Of a stretch of 64,000 nucleotides of DNA, positions 1-11,654 are shown one piece after another. A program made the position numbers and the translations under genes. The stretch is from positions 37,539,934 through 37,603,933 of the forward strand of contig NC_080670.1 of assembly GCF_030247195.1 (NCBI RefSeq). Reading direction: 5' to 3'. The notes under the pieces were generated by a model that saw nothing but the letters and a program-made list of their open reading frames with translations, was not told the DNA's origin and did no database searches. Position 1 is the stretch's first letter, and each line of letters opens with the position of its first letter. Origin of the DNA: Topomyia yanbarensis. Its lineage: Eukaryota; Arthropoda; Insecta; Diptera; Culicidae.

Positions 1-3000
1 TACAAATGTCCAAATATCAACCATCGGCGCAAAACGGCGCAAGATGGTACTATGATTTTTGAAAACTAGATAAAATTCTGCGTCAGTTGTACTAGTTGAG
101 GTCCTTCAACACGCTTTTACCGATAAAGAGATGACACTCTGAATGTAAATCAGTCCGCGTTAAACAACATAGTTATATTGATTTTATTGGTAACTTTTGA
201 AATACTCATTATTTCTCAAATCGAAATACCCCATTGAGTTCCTGAGACGATTTTCTATTAGAAACACCTTAATGTGTTGTTAAAATATCATTGTAGTATT
301 TATTAAAGCAAGATGAATTAGAATGAACAAAAACTTTTTGTCACTCAAATTCTCGCAGATTTTGAAGACCTTGTACGGTTCAAAAAAATTTAGCACTTAT
401 ATTTTTCAATCGATTAACTCGAAAATTTGGCGAATACAGCTTTGGGTAATGTACATTTAGTAAAAAATATAAAAGGTGTGAAAATCGACAATAAATTTTG
501 GAGGTTTTGACCGGCCCGGCCGCACTGTGCAACGTTGAGACTGCCAGTGATGCCAGAAGCAGGTTTATTGGACTCGAAGAGGTATTGTTGATTCCCGGAC
601 ATTTGTCTTACAAACAAGATGAGTCAAACTACCTATAGGCAACCTGATAATCGTTAGTATGCAATCAACGAATAGATCTGTGCTGCGCAATGCAACGCAA
701 TTCATGGAAACCAATGGGAATGCACTTTGTTTCGCTGGTACCTAGGGAGAAAATACATACATACTGAGGAGACGAAATCGAAACGTTACATCATTTATTT
801 AAAATATGGCAAACGGGCACTATGAAAAGAGTGAAAATCGGAAACTATATTGTTACTAATATGATTTGATTTCGCGCGTCTTAGAAAACAAATGACGTTA
901 CTGATGGTCCAAACTGAGTACGGTTAGAAAATATATGATGATCACTATTCACGATCAAGTTTTCGTAACATGAAAAGTGCCAATTTCAGGATACAAACTG
1001 CGTTGTTTACGAAATTAGCAACACATTGTATTGAGAATCTGAAATAAATCAAGATAAATGATTTAATAATGCTACATAAATATAAATCAACAATGCGTAT
1101 TATTTTAACAACAAAACACTTTAATCATTGTCTCTGCAAATATTGCGAAAAAAATACGCCAACCAACTTTTGCTTTCTTCTAGCCATTTACTGATGCGAC
1201 GCGACGCCAGAAACACGCAAAGCCGAACACAATCGGCATGAGTTTTATTGTTCGAGTTATGGGTCTGTAACGAATCGCCTGAAATTGATAAGTGCCTAAA
1301 CTCTCACCGACCGCCGCCAGTCGGCTGTTGTTTTGTTGTTTTTGTTTTGTTTTATGGTTGATGTCGCTGTTTTGATTGGAGCTCTCCTTGCGAATGTTCA
1401 GTGAAAAACTACTCGGCCGGGGTCGGCGGTCTCGTACGGATCATGACGCGACACCGCTTACGATATGATATGGGGCGGTAGGAAAATGCATGCCACACAC
1501 AATCCAACGCGCTTGGTCAGAAAGGTCCGCGCCATCACCGACCGCCGCTGCGAGTAGTGAAATTGACGTATTACATAAAACCGAGTGCAGGTTTTTCGTT
1601 CCGTTATGAATAATTTTCCATTCAAATTTTCAGCGCCATAAAGTTATTTTGAGGTTAGTTTTATGAGATCATATAAATTGTGAATTCCCTTTCGTCCGAA
1701 TCCAAGCTTTCGAGAAATTTTTCGACGCACCGATCGAGCTAGAGGACGGAATCCATTGACATATCAGCTAGACGACGATAAAGATCCATAGGTTCAATTA
1801 AAATGCGACGAATGAATAATTCGTCCAAAAGTTTCCGATCAAAAGCTAATAACAAAATTATGACAAACTTCAATTTTAGGAATAAATCAATGTATAGATT
1901 CGGTATCGTTGGTAGTGAATATAACATACAATTATAACAAGTTTTTAACGGAAGATGCAGGGTTTGAAAGCATTTTGTTACCATTTCCTGTTCGGGTTGG
2001 TACCTGATTTCCGAGGCGTATATCCGGAAACCCATGTACCGTTATGCATCTTTGAGGAACGATTGCGCGAGCGCGTTTTCTCCGAGTTTTAAATTTATGG
2101 CCACTTCGGAATGTAGCCAAATCAGCGGCTAGACAAATACACATTAATTACCGATTGTCGTAAATTCGACGAGCCCCGAAAAAAGTATGTTAATTAGACG
2201 CCGCCGACCAGTTTCACTACTGGGTGTATCGGACAACAAAATGACCGTCGATTCATGCACAGTCGATGCTGAGAGTAGATGCGGATCTGATTTCGTACAT
2301 ATATGTTTGAATCCGGAACACAGAAAACTGTGTTGTAGCCTGGTTTCGAGTCGATAGCCTAACGGTAAATTGATCGAAAACTATGTGATCCAGCATAGTC
2401 GATAGAACTGGCTGGGAGTTGATTCTACTGCGTTGTTTCACGGTGCATAACTTTCTCTCAACTCAACCGTAATTAAAACAAAACAAAACGGCCTACAGTA
2501 TTAAGCAATTATGTGTTAAAGAAGAGAGATATGTAAACCAGTTGTGAACTATGGACGTGTGTGGATTTGAACTAGGGGTTCTTCAACGGTTGCGCGCTGG
2601 ATGATTTAATTAGCTTGTAATTGGGGAGGGTTCCTTTGATCCCAATTTTTGAATAAAGTCAGATTTGTAGACCGGAAATCCAATTTTTGTGAATAAAATG
2701 ACCTGACATTTTAACAGATCGAGCCCCCGCCAGATCAATTGCAACTGACACGAACAGGGCGGAGCTGCATTGCGCCTGTCATCAAACTAACTCCTACCAC
2801 ATCAATGATCATTCGCATTCCCCACCCCTAACTATCGCCGAGACATCATGAATGATTCGATACCACGAATCAGTAGCAAGTCCCGACATCGTCGCTCTTG
2901 CCGAACATGTCAGTCAATTAGCGCTGCCCCCGGAAATCAAAAAGTCAATCATGATAGCCGGAAAAGCCGACCGCCGCCGTGGCCTCACGTAACCTGCATA

Positions 3001-3296
3001 CCTCAATTGATTCTCCAAGACACATATGCTATCGAATTCGCGCGGGAAAATTTGGAAACCCCCCGATTCATTTCGCAACGAAATGTAGATATAGTTGTAA
3101 TCAAATCGGCAGCCAAACAACGGAGATGCCGCCCGCCAACCACTCAAAGTGCTCGCGCACTAGTACGACCAGGTTGCGCTGTATTGTGTGTCCATCATCG
3201 ACTGCCGAAATCGCGGGAATCGGAAACCGACTCAGCGAAGCGTGCGGGGATGCGGTTCGGGGAGATCTAGTTTGTTTTCTCTTAAGCAACGCTGGG
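1..3296. other. Intergenic, no gene supported
   Basis: No open frame here has recognisable domains or credible splice context. Two patches are GC-richer than the rest (about 1190-1560 and 2700-3290), look single-copy and could hold regulatory or exon sequence of a gene lying elsewhere, but nothing in them can be named. A T/G-rich simple stretch lies at about 1326-1360. Confidence 0.5.
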
Positions 3297-3450
3297 CAGT
3301 GTTGGAAGTAACTTGTTATTGCATCAAAGTTCAACATTTTTTGGTTGCAAGATTATTTGAATTACGTCTAAGCGAGTATGTGTGATTGAATTGATATTTG
3401 TTGAATTTCCGTTATTAATTTATTTATTAATTTCTTTACTTAATCTTATT

Positions 3451-3575
3451 TCGTCCGACGTCGGAATTTCAAAGTTGGATTTTTTAGACGTTTTCATAAA
3501 TACGGGTTCATTATTTAAATTTGGTTTAGAAATTCCGTTTAATTTTTCTCTAGTGGCTTGCGAAATTTTGGTTTG
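3451..3575 (+). repeat. Solitary copy of the 12.2-kb minisatellite unit
   Basis: This stretch contains the GACGTCGGAATTTC motif, then TTTTTAGACGTTTTCATAAA, an AAATTTGGTTTAGAAATTCC block and a GTGGCTT-CGAAAT block, in the same order as the tandem array at 12203-12600. It is a diverged single unit about 8.7 kb from that array, which suggests the unit is mobile or derived from a dispersed element. Confidence 0.65.
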
Positions 3576-3599
3576 GAGGGGGTTTTGATGAAAATCGCA

Positions 3600-5380
3600 A
3601 TTTTTTTGAAAAAATGCTAAAATTTAATATTTAAATTATTGAAAACTCAAAAACATAAGTAGTCTAACAGATGTCATTCCAGTCTACAAACAAGAAGAAT
3701 CAACATGGAACAGTTTTCAAACCTCTATAGATTATTTTCTTGTATAATATGTCAATGAAGTAAAAAATTGCGATCTTTTAAAGTGGGATAAATGATCTAA
3801 AAAATTTTCAACGTTCAAGATCACCTAATATAATAATCCTTGACTTTGAAGGTTTGACAACTTCGGGAAGTTATCAACATAAAACAGCGCCTGCTTTGAT
3901 ATAGAAATTTTAGTGATTAACTCTCATAGAGGTAATTATGGTGAATTAATTTTTCAAAAATATTAAGAGACATGGTGCATTCAGCAAAGTTTTTGATAAT
4001 GTCATTTCAAACAATTTTGTTGAAAATAGGAAGGCTACATGAATTATAGGGATTTAAATGGACTGGGCCTGCTATATTTCTTCTTAGTGAAGAAAAATTT
4101 AGGTGAAAACTATTTTTTCTGCGCTATGGATAAAATTGTTTGAAACAATCATTGCGAGTGGAGAACACAAAATCTATAACTAAATTATGGATGGATGAAA
4201 CTGAAACTTGCGTTTCGACTTCATCTCATCAAAATCCGACACTAACTTGGTGGGCGGACTAAGCTTGCGCCGAATTGATGCTAGCTCCTGAAAATGGAAT
4301 CACTCTTTGTGTTTATCTGGGAATTATTTGTTTTATATCCAGTTCCCTTATTTTATTTGTAAGCTTCAAAGGCACCTTGAACGCAATACGAATTTATTAT
4401 TTAATTACCGCAGAAGAGATTTATCAAATACAGTAATTTCAGAATAGCTTGTTGTAAAGGTTTTCTACTACTATATTTCGATACTCTGAATATGTGGAAT
4501 ATTTATGTCTTTGACAAAGTTGTTTGAAATAGCACTTTCGAAAACTTTGCTGGAGACAGTAAGTCTCGACCCAAATTTGGTTGAAGAGTAATTCTTGTCT
4601 ATAATTACTTCTAGGAGGATCAACCGTCAAAATTATTCTATCAGCAGATGAACAGTTTTACGTTTTGAAATTCTTCAATGTTACTTAACATCGAAATTTG
4701 GCAGTTTCGAATGAATGTGATCGTGACCGTAAAAAATTTATCGAGCATTAATTTTACTTTTCTTTATTAGTCAACTTCACAACTTGCAGTACCAGTACGT
4801 AGCACACAAAATTTTAGTACGCCATTCATTGCATCCTGCTAAGAGGCTATTCATATAGTTGATAAGACAACAAAAATCCAATGCTCATAAAACCGATCCT
4901 GACCTGCTAGAGACAAAATTACATCAGCTTTCAACTAGTTTCTGAAATGTTATTCTTGTTGTTAACCATATTGAATTGTTGTCTAAACTCTACACAATCT
5001 AAAAAAATACATTTTCAGCAAATGTTGAAATGTATGTAAGTTTTCGGTAAACAAGCTTATGTTTTATATGCAATCAACCTATTCAAATTTAGATTCCCAT
5101 TCGAAAAATTGTCTCTAATCCATATTTTGAAGCATCTTTCCAAAAATGAACTCATAATAATTCAGACAGTTATTTTATTTTACATTGAAGTAATTTGACA
5201 ACTATGGGATTTTGGCTAAGAGATAAGTTACAAGATCCCCTTCCCATAATTTTCCAAAAGTTCTCATGACGCTTTAAACACAGTTCTCAATGTAGTGATC
5301 AGAGAATATTTTTCCAAAAATAATATTTTGTGGAATATTAAATTGAATTCGTCAGCATCAATTTTTTTTCAATCCAATTA
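3600..5380. other. AT-rich intergenic, nothing recognised
   Basis: No gene, RNA or complete mobile element can be supported here. The sequence is strongly AT-rich with frequent stops in all frames. Confidence 0.5.
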
Positions 5381-5386
5381 ATTTTG

Positions 5387-5440
5387 GTTTGGGGGGGGTT
5401 TTAACCCCCAACCCCCCCCCCCCCCCTGGCTACGCCACTG
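5387..5440 (-). mobile_element. G/C homopolymer tract with hAT-like terminus
   Basis: The stretch ends in TGGCTACGCCACTG. On the minus strand this reads CAGTGGCGTAGCCA, a terminus shared by many insect hAT-type MITEs. It is followed inward by long C/G runs. I could not find the partner end, so this is a single recognisable terminus rather than a delimited element. The segment TTTTGGTTTGG next to the G-run also occurs at about 3571-3581. Confidence 0.45.
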
Positions 5441-5821
5441 TGTTGCATAACAGCAACTGATACAAACTTTTCAAAAGATGTAAGCTTCCACTCTTTTTTC
5501 TATAAGCATTTGATTTAATATGGAACAATCAGATTTGGCTGAACTGACTACTAAGTGTAATGTTAGAGAAGCTCTTCAAGCCCTTGGAGTGGCTAGCGCC
5601 TAACAATACAACTCTATAACGTTCTCGATAGTATGCACCATTATTAGCAAAATAACGTTTTAGTCAATTATGGATCTTAAATAATAAATTGTTTAAGCGG
5701 TTACTCTACTGTAAAATTTTAAAACAATCGATTTTCTATTTATTACTCTAAAATGTGCTTTAGGATGTAAAAAATGATATCCCAAAACATGGAGAAAGAA
5801 AACAATTCAAAAATATACAAA

Positions 5822-6058
5822 TCTCGACAAACATATGACTACGGCGTATAAGCCAACTGTCAAAATTCACTTTGCGAAGAAATTCTGCACAAACCGTTAC
5901 TCACCAAGCACAAACGTTGGTAGTAAACGTAAGAGAAAAGTTTTCTCTTTCATTAACTGATGTGAACTGTATTCAGCCAGTAACGGTTTGTCCGGAATTT
6001 CCTTTCAAAGAGAATTTTGACAGTTGGCTTTTAGGCCGTAATCATACGTTTGTCGAGA
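5822..6058. mobile_element. 237-bp MITE, copy 1
   Basis: Terminal inverted repeats begin TCTCGACAAACATATGA and end ACGTTTGTCGAGA. Each arm runs about 80 bp and includes a GCCAACTGTCAAAAT block and an ACAAACCGTTAC block. It is exactly the same length as two other copies in the window. The superfamily is not assigned because no target duplication was convincing. Confidence 0.85.
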
Positions 6059-7551
6059 AATTTTCAATTTTGCCGCAACGCTTCTTATGTATAACCCATA
6101 TGTACTGCAAACTTTACCCGCGTTTTTCTCGAAACAAATGATTTTTGGTCGCTTTGACATTTTCACAGTATATTCAAAATTGATTTCTCCAGTCACGTAC
6201 GCAGGATTAAATTTTTTATTGCTTACCTTTTTATTGATTAACGATTTTGTGTAGATTTTTATGACATTTTCTACGTTTTATCACTCAAAACTGCGCCATT
6301 TCGCTTAAAATCAAAATATCGAAAAAATCCTACGTACATCCATTGTTAGAAGCAAAAAATACCCATTTTTTGACAGCTCGAATAACTTCCAAAAATTGGC
6401 AATTTGAATACTTAAAATGGGTAAAGTTTTTTTACCGTGTTTATCTACCCGCATTTTTTATGTCCTCGTTCTTTCCTTCTCTCTACACGCTTAATTCCAA
6501 TTGCACATCAAAGGGTTACAGTAGAGCACGTTTGGATAAATTGAGATCTATTCAATCAATTCAGATCAAAGTTGTTTTTGTGAATTAGAAGCAGAACTAC
6601 AATAGGAATTGTTTTGATTCTTTTCTTTTTGCTTATCGCTAAGAGAATAAGCGGGACCATTTAATTCGTTAATATAAATCGATAACATATTTTCACGAAT
6701 TATTGCCCATATATCTATTGTATCGCACATCAAAGAAAGTAAATAACGGAAGAAAATTATTGTTTTAGGGGATAGATCCAAACAAATGACAATTGGATAT
6801 AGATCGTAAAATGCAATATTTTATGAATTTTCCTACACTCGTGGTTAGCAAATTGAATCAGAATGTTAACAGCTTAGAAATTAGCTCCACAAATACTCTA
6901 AGCTAAGGGTAAATAATTGATTTTAAATATGTGCTATGTTCCAATAAGAATAAAATCACATAAAACATCTGAACACAAAATATTTTGAAATTTATTGGTG
7001 ATCAATATATTTATTTCGATTTTTGGCATATGCATCAATAGTTCTGAACAACCGGTACGTTATTCCAAAACATTGCTTGAACCGCGAATCAGAAAAGAAT
7101 ACGACATAAATATGGAATACGTCATATTAAAATATTAATTAACTCTACAAAAATTATTAAACAGGTATAAGATTCTGTCAGTTGTTGTAATGATCATAAG
7201 TTAGTTTGAAGCAAAATTGCGTATAAACGGCACAAATAGTTACAGGGTGTTGGTAAAAATATATCGCTAGGATGTTTTAAACTCTCATTTATGTTTTAAT
7301 GTACTTATTATTTTATTCGTAAAATCATAGAAATTTTGTTAGCAAATAAAATCGTTCCAATTTGCATTGATGCATTATAGAAATATATCTATATTCTGTC
7401 TGCCACAGTGCAAAAAAAATAAATATAAGGCTCGTGAATATAAATGATCATTCTGTCAAAGTTTAATTTTTTGTTTAATCTTTGTTTACTTTTTATTTAA
7501 ACCTCGCTGAATAACGTGTATAATTTTAATTCGCAGGCCTTCATTGATAAT
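6059..7551. other. AT-rich intergenic, nothing recognised
   Basis: No gene, RNA or mobile-element termini can be supported in this stretch between two MITE copies. Confidence 0.5.
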
Positions 7552-7788
7552 TCTCGACAAACATATGATTACGGCCTAAAAGCCAACTGTCAAAATACGC
7601 TTTGAATGGAAATTCCGGACAAACCGTTACACGCCAATCACAAATGGTAGTAGTAAACGAAAGACAAAAGTTTCCTCTTTCATAAACTGTTGTGAACTGT
7701 GTTCGACTTGTAACGGTTTGTCCGGAATTTCCATTCAAAGTGGATTTTGACAGTTGGCTTTTAGGCCGTAATCATATGTTTGTCGAGA
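7552..7788. mobile_element. 237-bp MITE, copy 2
   Basis: This copy has the best preserved termini of the three: TCTCGACAAACATATGATTA at the left, with its reverse complement at the right. It shares the GCCAACTGTCAAAAT and ACAAACCGTTAC blocks. The flanks carry ATTGAT on both sides, which could be the remnant of a target duplication, but this is weak. Confidence 0.88.
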
Positions 7789-7945
7789 ATTGATCTTTAT
7801 TTCAAGCTTGTGAAAATTCACTTGAAACGAAAATAAATGTTCTCCCCCACGTCGATAGGTATCATGTTCAATTAGAATGACACTCACAGTTCATTTTAAA
7901 TTCAAATTGAAATATTTTAACCAATTTTTTAATCAAAGTTTGAAA

Positions 7946-8182
7946 TCTCGACAAACATATAATTCCGGCTTAAAAGCCAACTGTCAAAATTCTCTTTGAA
8001 AGGAAATTCCGGACAAACCGTTACTCGCCAATCACAGATGTTGGCAGTAAACAAAAGAGAAAAATGTTCTTTTCCATTAACTGCTATGAACTGTGTTTAT
8101 CCAGCGACGGTTTGTCCGAAATTTCCTTTCAAAGAGAATTTTGACAGTTGGGTTTTAACCAGTACTCATATTTTTGTCGAGA
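7946..8182. mobile_element. 237-bp MITE, copy 3
   Basis: It lies 157 bp after copy 2 and has the same length and architecture. It has diverged at the termini (ATATAATTCC in place of ATATGATTAC at the left; TACTCATATTTTTGTCGAGA at the right). Its orientation relative to the other copies is hard to fix because the element is nearly palindromic. Confidence 0.85.
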
Positions 8183-8590
8183 AATAACTATCATGGCACC
8201 AATTACAACCGATGGTTCAGCCACCAACTCGACGAGCGCCTATTCAAACTGAATAAAAACATGCATACGTATATCAATTTATTTTCTTTTGTGCATGTCA
8301 ATGTCACTACAAAGTACTGCACATCATCGGCCAACTTTCAACTATACAACACGTTAAAGTTCTATGTTCAGAAACATATCGGCAACAAGTTGACAAAATT
8401 GTTCTCAAACCCTATGGAACGAGATATTTGACGAAGAAAAGCTATTTTACTGCAAGAAAATATCGGAATGAATTTACTCATTTTCTTTAACTTGAATTTG
8501 TTGTTTTTTAACATTGACGTGTAACGCAGATCAGAACGCAGCCATATAAATGACAGCATCGTTTGATTAAAGCTTACCAAATATTTTAGG
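8183..8590. other. Intergenic, nothing recognised
   Basis: Short stretch between the third 237-bp MITE and the LINE remnant, without supported features. Confidence 0.5.
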
Positions 8591-8635
8591 CCGGTTTAAA
8601 ATTTAGTCCGGTTTAAAAACAGTTAGTACGGATTT

Positions 8636-9298
8636 GTGCTTACAGCTATAACAGCCTCAACTTGTCAGTCGAAGTTAGTATGGGAATGCATTACTTTACT
8701 TAAGCAACTGGCAAGGAATAATGAAGTAAACTTGCTTTGGGTGCCGGGTCACAGTGGAATTCAAGGAAACGAATCAGCTGATAGTTTGGCAAGACAAGGT
8801 TCCGAGACCGAGTTTATAGGCCCAGAACCTTTCTGCGGAGTCTCAACCTGTACTTTTAATATGGAACTTAGAAAATGGGAAATGTCTATGGTAGAATCGA
8901 ACTGGAACGCCACAGATACTGCAAAGCATGCAAGAAAATTTATAAAGCCGAGTGCCAAAGCCACTCGAACTTTACTTAATCTAAGTAAGAGGAACCCTAG
9001 AATAATAACTGGTTTATTTACCGGTCACTGCCCTAGTAGATATCATCTACATAAAATGGGAAAAATTCAAAGTCCGATTTGTCGTTTCTGTCAATTTAAG
9101 AATGAGACAGCGGAGCATCTACTTTGTGATTGCAGCGCTTTTGTTAGTTATAGATATTCAATTCTTGGAAAAGGGCTCCTACAGCCCTCTGAGATTTGGC
9201 AATCTAATCCTAGTAAGGTAATCAGATTCATAAAACGAGTTGATTCTAACTGGGATAATATGCAAAATCAGACAAGGCCCTTCGTATCTCAATTATGA
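8636..9298 (+). pseudogene. LINE remnant: RNase H and C-terminal CCHC region
   Basis: This is the 3' end of a non-LTR retrotransposon second ORF, open for about 220 codons. It starts inside an RNase H domain: LLWVPGHSGIQGNESADSLA carries the histidine and last aspartate of the RNase H active site. The earlier catalytic residues are missing, so the copy is truncated at its 5' side. Near the end, the GHCPSRYHLHKMG segment followed by CRFCQ and AEHLLCDC forms the C-terminal zinc motif usual in I/R1/LOA superclade elements. There is no reverse transcriptase or endonuclease. The frame ends in TGA at 9296-9298, and a short 3' UTR follows that is interrupted by a piggyBac-like insertion. The first methionine is not meaningful. 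The exact clade is uncertain; the RNase H assignment is firm. Confidence 0.85.
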
Positions 9299-9349
9299 AG
9301 GGAAAGCTGAGGTGCATAACATCAAATTGAGTCATACCACAATATTCCT
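9299..9349 (+). mobile_element. LINE 3' UTR, left part
   Basis: Non-coding tail of the preceding LINE remnant up to a TTAA at 9350-9353. The sequence appears to resume after the piggyBac-like insert at 11655 (GGTCGCAGTGGAATCAAGG) and to end near 11690 in an A-rich run. The join is inferred from the TTAA duplication and context. Confidence 0.5.
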
Positions 9350-9899
9350 TTAACCCTCAAAAAGGCAACCGGGTCTCAGAGGCCCGGCACGTTACAATTT
9401 TTTAGTTACAAAAAATGTGTATGCAGTATAAGCTTGGGCATGGAAATTTTGATAAGTAGCTTTGAAATCTATAACAAAAATAAAGAATTGTGAAATATTC
9501 ATCTATGGAGTGATGCGCAGCTATGTTTGAATTTTTTACATGCACAAAAAGGCAAGCCGGGCCTAGCAGGCCCGGTGTGCATGCAATTTTTACTAGGAAT
9601 ACCACGGGTTTTATACATTAATATTTATCTGAAAAAAAACATATTGATGAGTTCATCTTCATATTGGCCGGCAATTTTTTTCATGTTTTGATTGATTTTA
9701 TCTTTTTACCTTTTATAAGAAAAAAATCTTGAAAGTTTGAGCGAATTCTATACATTTCTTTTGTAAGAAATGTAAAAATAGCATACGATAATGACGTGTG
9801 TCATATTTTTTTGGGTAAATACTTTTATTTCACCCACTGTGGTCTACTTGACAATTATTTGGATACAACATAACTTAACTCTGTCGTTATTGTCTATTT

Positions 9900-10300
9900 T
9901 TGTTGTCTATTCTTTGTGTTATAGTTGTCGTAATTATTCAAATTGTAGGATCTAAAAGCAACAAAAAATTGAAATGGCTGATGAAAGACATTCGAACAAA
10001 TTCAACAGCAGACGATTCCGAAACTGATTTGCAAAGCGAGGAAGAAGATGTGAATGATATTGCTTCCGACGATGAATCTGATGCAGAAAAATATGAATAT
10101 GTACTCCGGTTATGCATCAGAAGAAATTAATAGCAACCCAGAAACATTTATTGGTCGTGTTCAAACAAAATGGAGATCAGAACCAATCGACAGTCGACGT
10201 GATCTTCCTCGGAGTACTCGCCGTTTGGAAAAAAAATTGACCTTTTTACATCCATCGCCTTATACGCTGAAATCGGGATTTGCTGCATGTTCGTACTCAT
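9900..10300 (+). pseudogene. piggyBac-like transposase N-terminal remnant
   Basis: One frame encodes an acidic serine/aspartate-rich stretch (DDSETDLQSEEEDVN then SDDESDAEKYEY). After a frameshift near 10100, a second frame continues with SEEINSNPETFIGRVQTKW and a serine/arginine segment. An acidic N-terminus followed by a G-x(3)-TKW motif and basic residues is typical of piggyBac-family transposases. The DDD catalytic domain that should follow is absent because the sequence runs into an inserted repeat at about 10290. Function is lost. The assignment is supported mainly by its position inside a TTAA-flanked element. Confidence 0.5.
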
Positions 10301-10920
10301 TATCCTGTAATTCCGGAACCGGAAGACGGATCAATTAGAAATTCAACAGCAGCCAATGGGAATGCTTTACCTTTCATTTGAAACCAAGTTTGTAAAAATC
10401 GGTAAAGAATTCGCTTAGAAATAGGTATGACATTATCTTAGGAACTTGGTAAGTTCCCCCGGGGCATCAAGAACCACCATAGCTGGCCAATGTGGTCGAA
10501 GTATCTTAGGTGGGTCATTAATGATCTAGACATACAAAGCCAAGTAATGTTGCACATATTTTAATAAATATTGCATCATTTGGACAACCGGTGGTATCAG
10601 TTTCCATGGAAATTTGCTGTGTGATTGTACTCTTCAACACGTAACTCCAGAACCGAAAGTCGGATCAATAAAAAAAAATCAATAGCGACCGATGGGAAGG
10701 CTGCACCTTTCATTTGAGACTAAATTTGTACAAATCGGTCCAGCCACCTCAGAGAAAAATCGGTGAGATTGTTTGCCACATACATACATCCATATATACA
10801 TACATACACACACATACAGACATTTTACGATCTCGACGAACTGAGTCGAATGGTATAAGAGATTTGGCCCTGCGGGTCTCGGTTAAAAAGTCGAAATTTC
10901 GACCGATTGCATAACCTTTC
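10288..10920 (+). repeat. Unclassified interspersed repeat, copy A (left part)
   Basis: This is a high-copy family in the window. Hallmarks are TAACTCCGGAACCGGAAGTC-type phrases occurring twice, CCTTTCATTTGAAAC blocks, GGGGCATCAAGA, a CA/TACA microsatellite (about 10777-10825) and then CGATCTCGACGAACTGA. The copy is cut at 10920 by a hAT insertion and resumes at 11561-11580 with TATATGAGAACGGCAAAAAG. The same order of blocks is seen at 22640-23282. Identity is unknown; it could be the 3' part of a retroelement. Confidence 0.8.
10777..10825 (+). repeat. TACA/CA microsatellite inside repeat copy A
   Basis: A short run of CATACATA- and CACACA-type units. It occupies the same place in the family as the run at 23143-23172, so it is an inherited part of the repeat and not an independent locus. 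Confidence 0.8.
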
Positions 10921-11552
10921 CAGAGCCTAAAATTCTCATACCTATTCAATGCACGACGAAATTCAGAGAATTCATCTTCGTCCTTTCCTTGCCTCTTTCG
11001 TCGCTAAATGCATGAAAAAATAAAACAATAAAGGCGATGTCCCCTCCTCTCTCGATTCTACGAAAACGAGTAGCAGCAGCAGCGACTTTCGTTTTCCTAT
11101 GACAATCCGAAATTTCAATTTCGTTTTGATGCATGCTCAGTTATTTTGCGACTATCATTCATTAAATGAAATTAATGCAATGTGCATCTAATAATGCAAC
11201 TAGAACATAGTTAAAATGAGAAATATGCTCACCGATCAGGCTTCCGTCTTACAATACCATCATTAGCTCGCAAATCTAAAGAATCGAGCATCGACAAATA
11301 AATATCATTGCTAGCGTATTTTCGTTTCCCCAGCAGTAAGGTCAATATCGAAGTTACCAATATCATTCTGAATCTCAAAGCGAAAACGAGCGTGCGGAGA
11401 GAATAATGAAAACGCTCTGCTACATGCTTGCTTTGTCGTAGCCCGTTGTCTCATTTTCGATTTCGCAAAGTGCTAGTGGTATGGAAAGAAGCTTCGTTCT
11501 TTCGTCAGTTTCGCCAGATTTTGGCAAATGAAAAAAACATTTTCCGACTCTG
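10921..11552. mobile_element. hAT-like element, 632 bp, TSD AACCTTTC
   Basis: The 8-bp direct repeat AACCTTTC lies immediately outside both ends (10913-10920 and 11553-11560), the hAT target-site length. The ends read CAGAGCC and GACTCTG, an inverted CAGAGYC terminus. Joining the flanks restores the interspersed repeat (TTGCATAACCTTTC to TATATGAGAA), seen uninterrupted at 23245-23272. There is no transposase. The interior has GCTC/GAAAACGAG-rich phrases near both sides. Confidence 0.85.
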
Positions 11553-11560
11553 AACCTTTC

Positions 11561-11580
11561 TATATGAGAACGGCAAAAAG
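11561..11580 (+). repeat. Unclassified interspersed repeat, copy A (right end)
   Basis: TATATGAGAACGGCAAAAAG corresponds to the family terminus TATATGAGAAAGGCAAAAAG in copy D (23261-23280). It marks the right end of the copy interrupted by the hAT. Confidence 0.75.
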
Positions 11581-11654
11581 GAGTTTGAATTTAGACGGGC
11601 CTGAGAGGCAAGGCCTTTAATGTTAGGATTTTAGCTTGCCTTCACAAGGGTTAA

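Larger units (their letters stand above)
9354..11650 (+). mobile_element. piggyBac-like element, degenerate (2.3 kb)
   Basis: The element is bounded by TTAA on both sides (9350-9353 and 11651-11654), the piggyBac target. The left end reads CCCTCAAAAAGGCAACC followed by TCTCAGAGGCCCGG. The right end, on the opposite strand, reads CCCTTGTGAAGGCAAG followed by TCTCAGGCCCG, so both terminal and subterminal blocks match as inverted repeats. A second subterminal block, GGCAAGCCGGGCCTAGCAGG, lies at about 9550. Inside is a short transposase-like N-terminal remnant, and the rest is replaced by an inserted repeat that itself carries a hAT. It is dead as an autonomous element. The superfamily call rests on TTAA plus a CCCT-type terminus. 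Confidence 0.75.

Noticed and set aside
2848..3311. Open frames of 110-140 codons in a GC-richer patch
   Set aside because: Overlapping frames on both strands, no domain, no splice or promoter support.
3297..3312. CAGTGTTGGAAGTAAC, a hAT-like terminus
   Set aside because: No inverted partner or duplication was found, so a chance match cannot be excluded.
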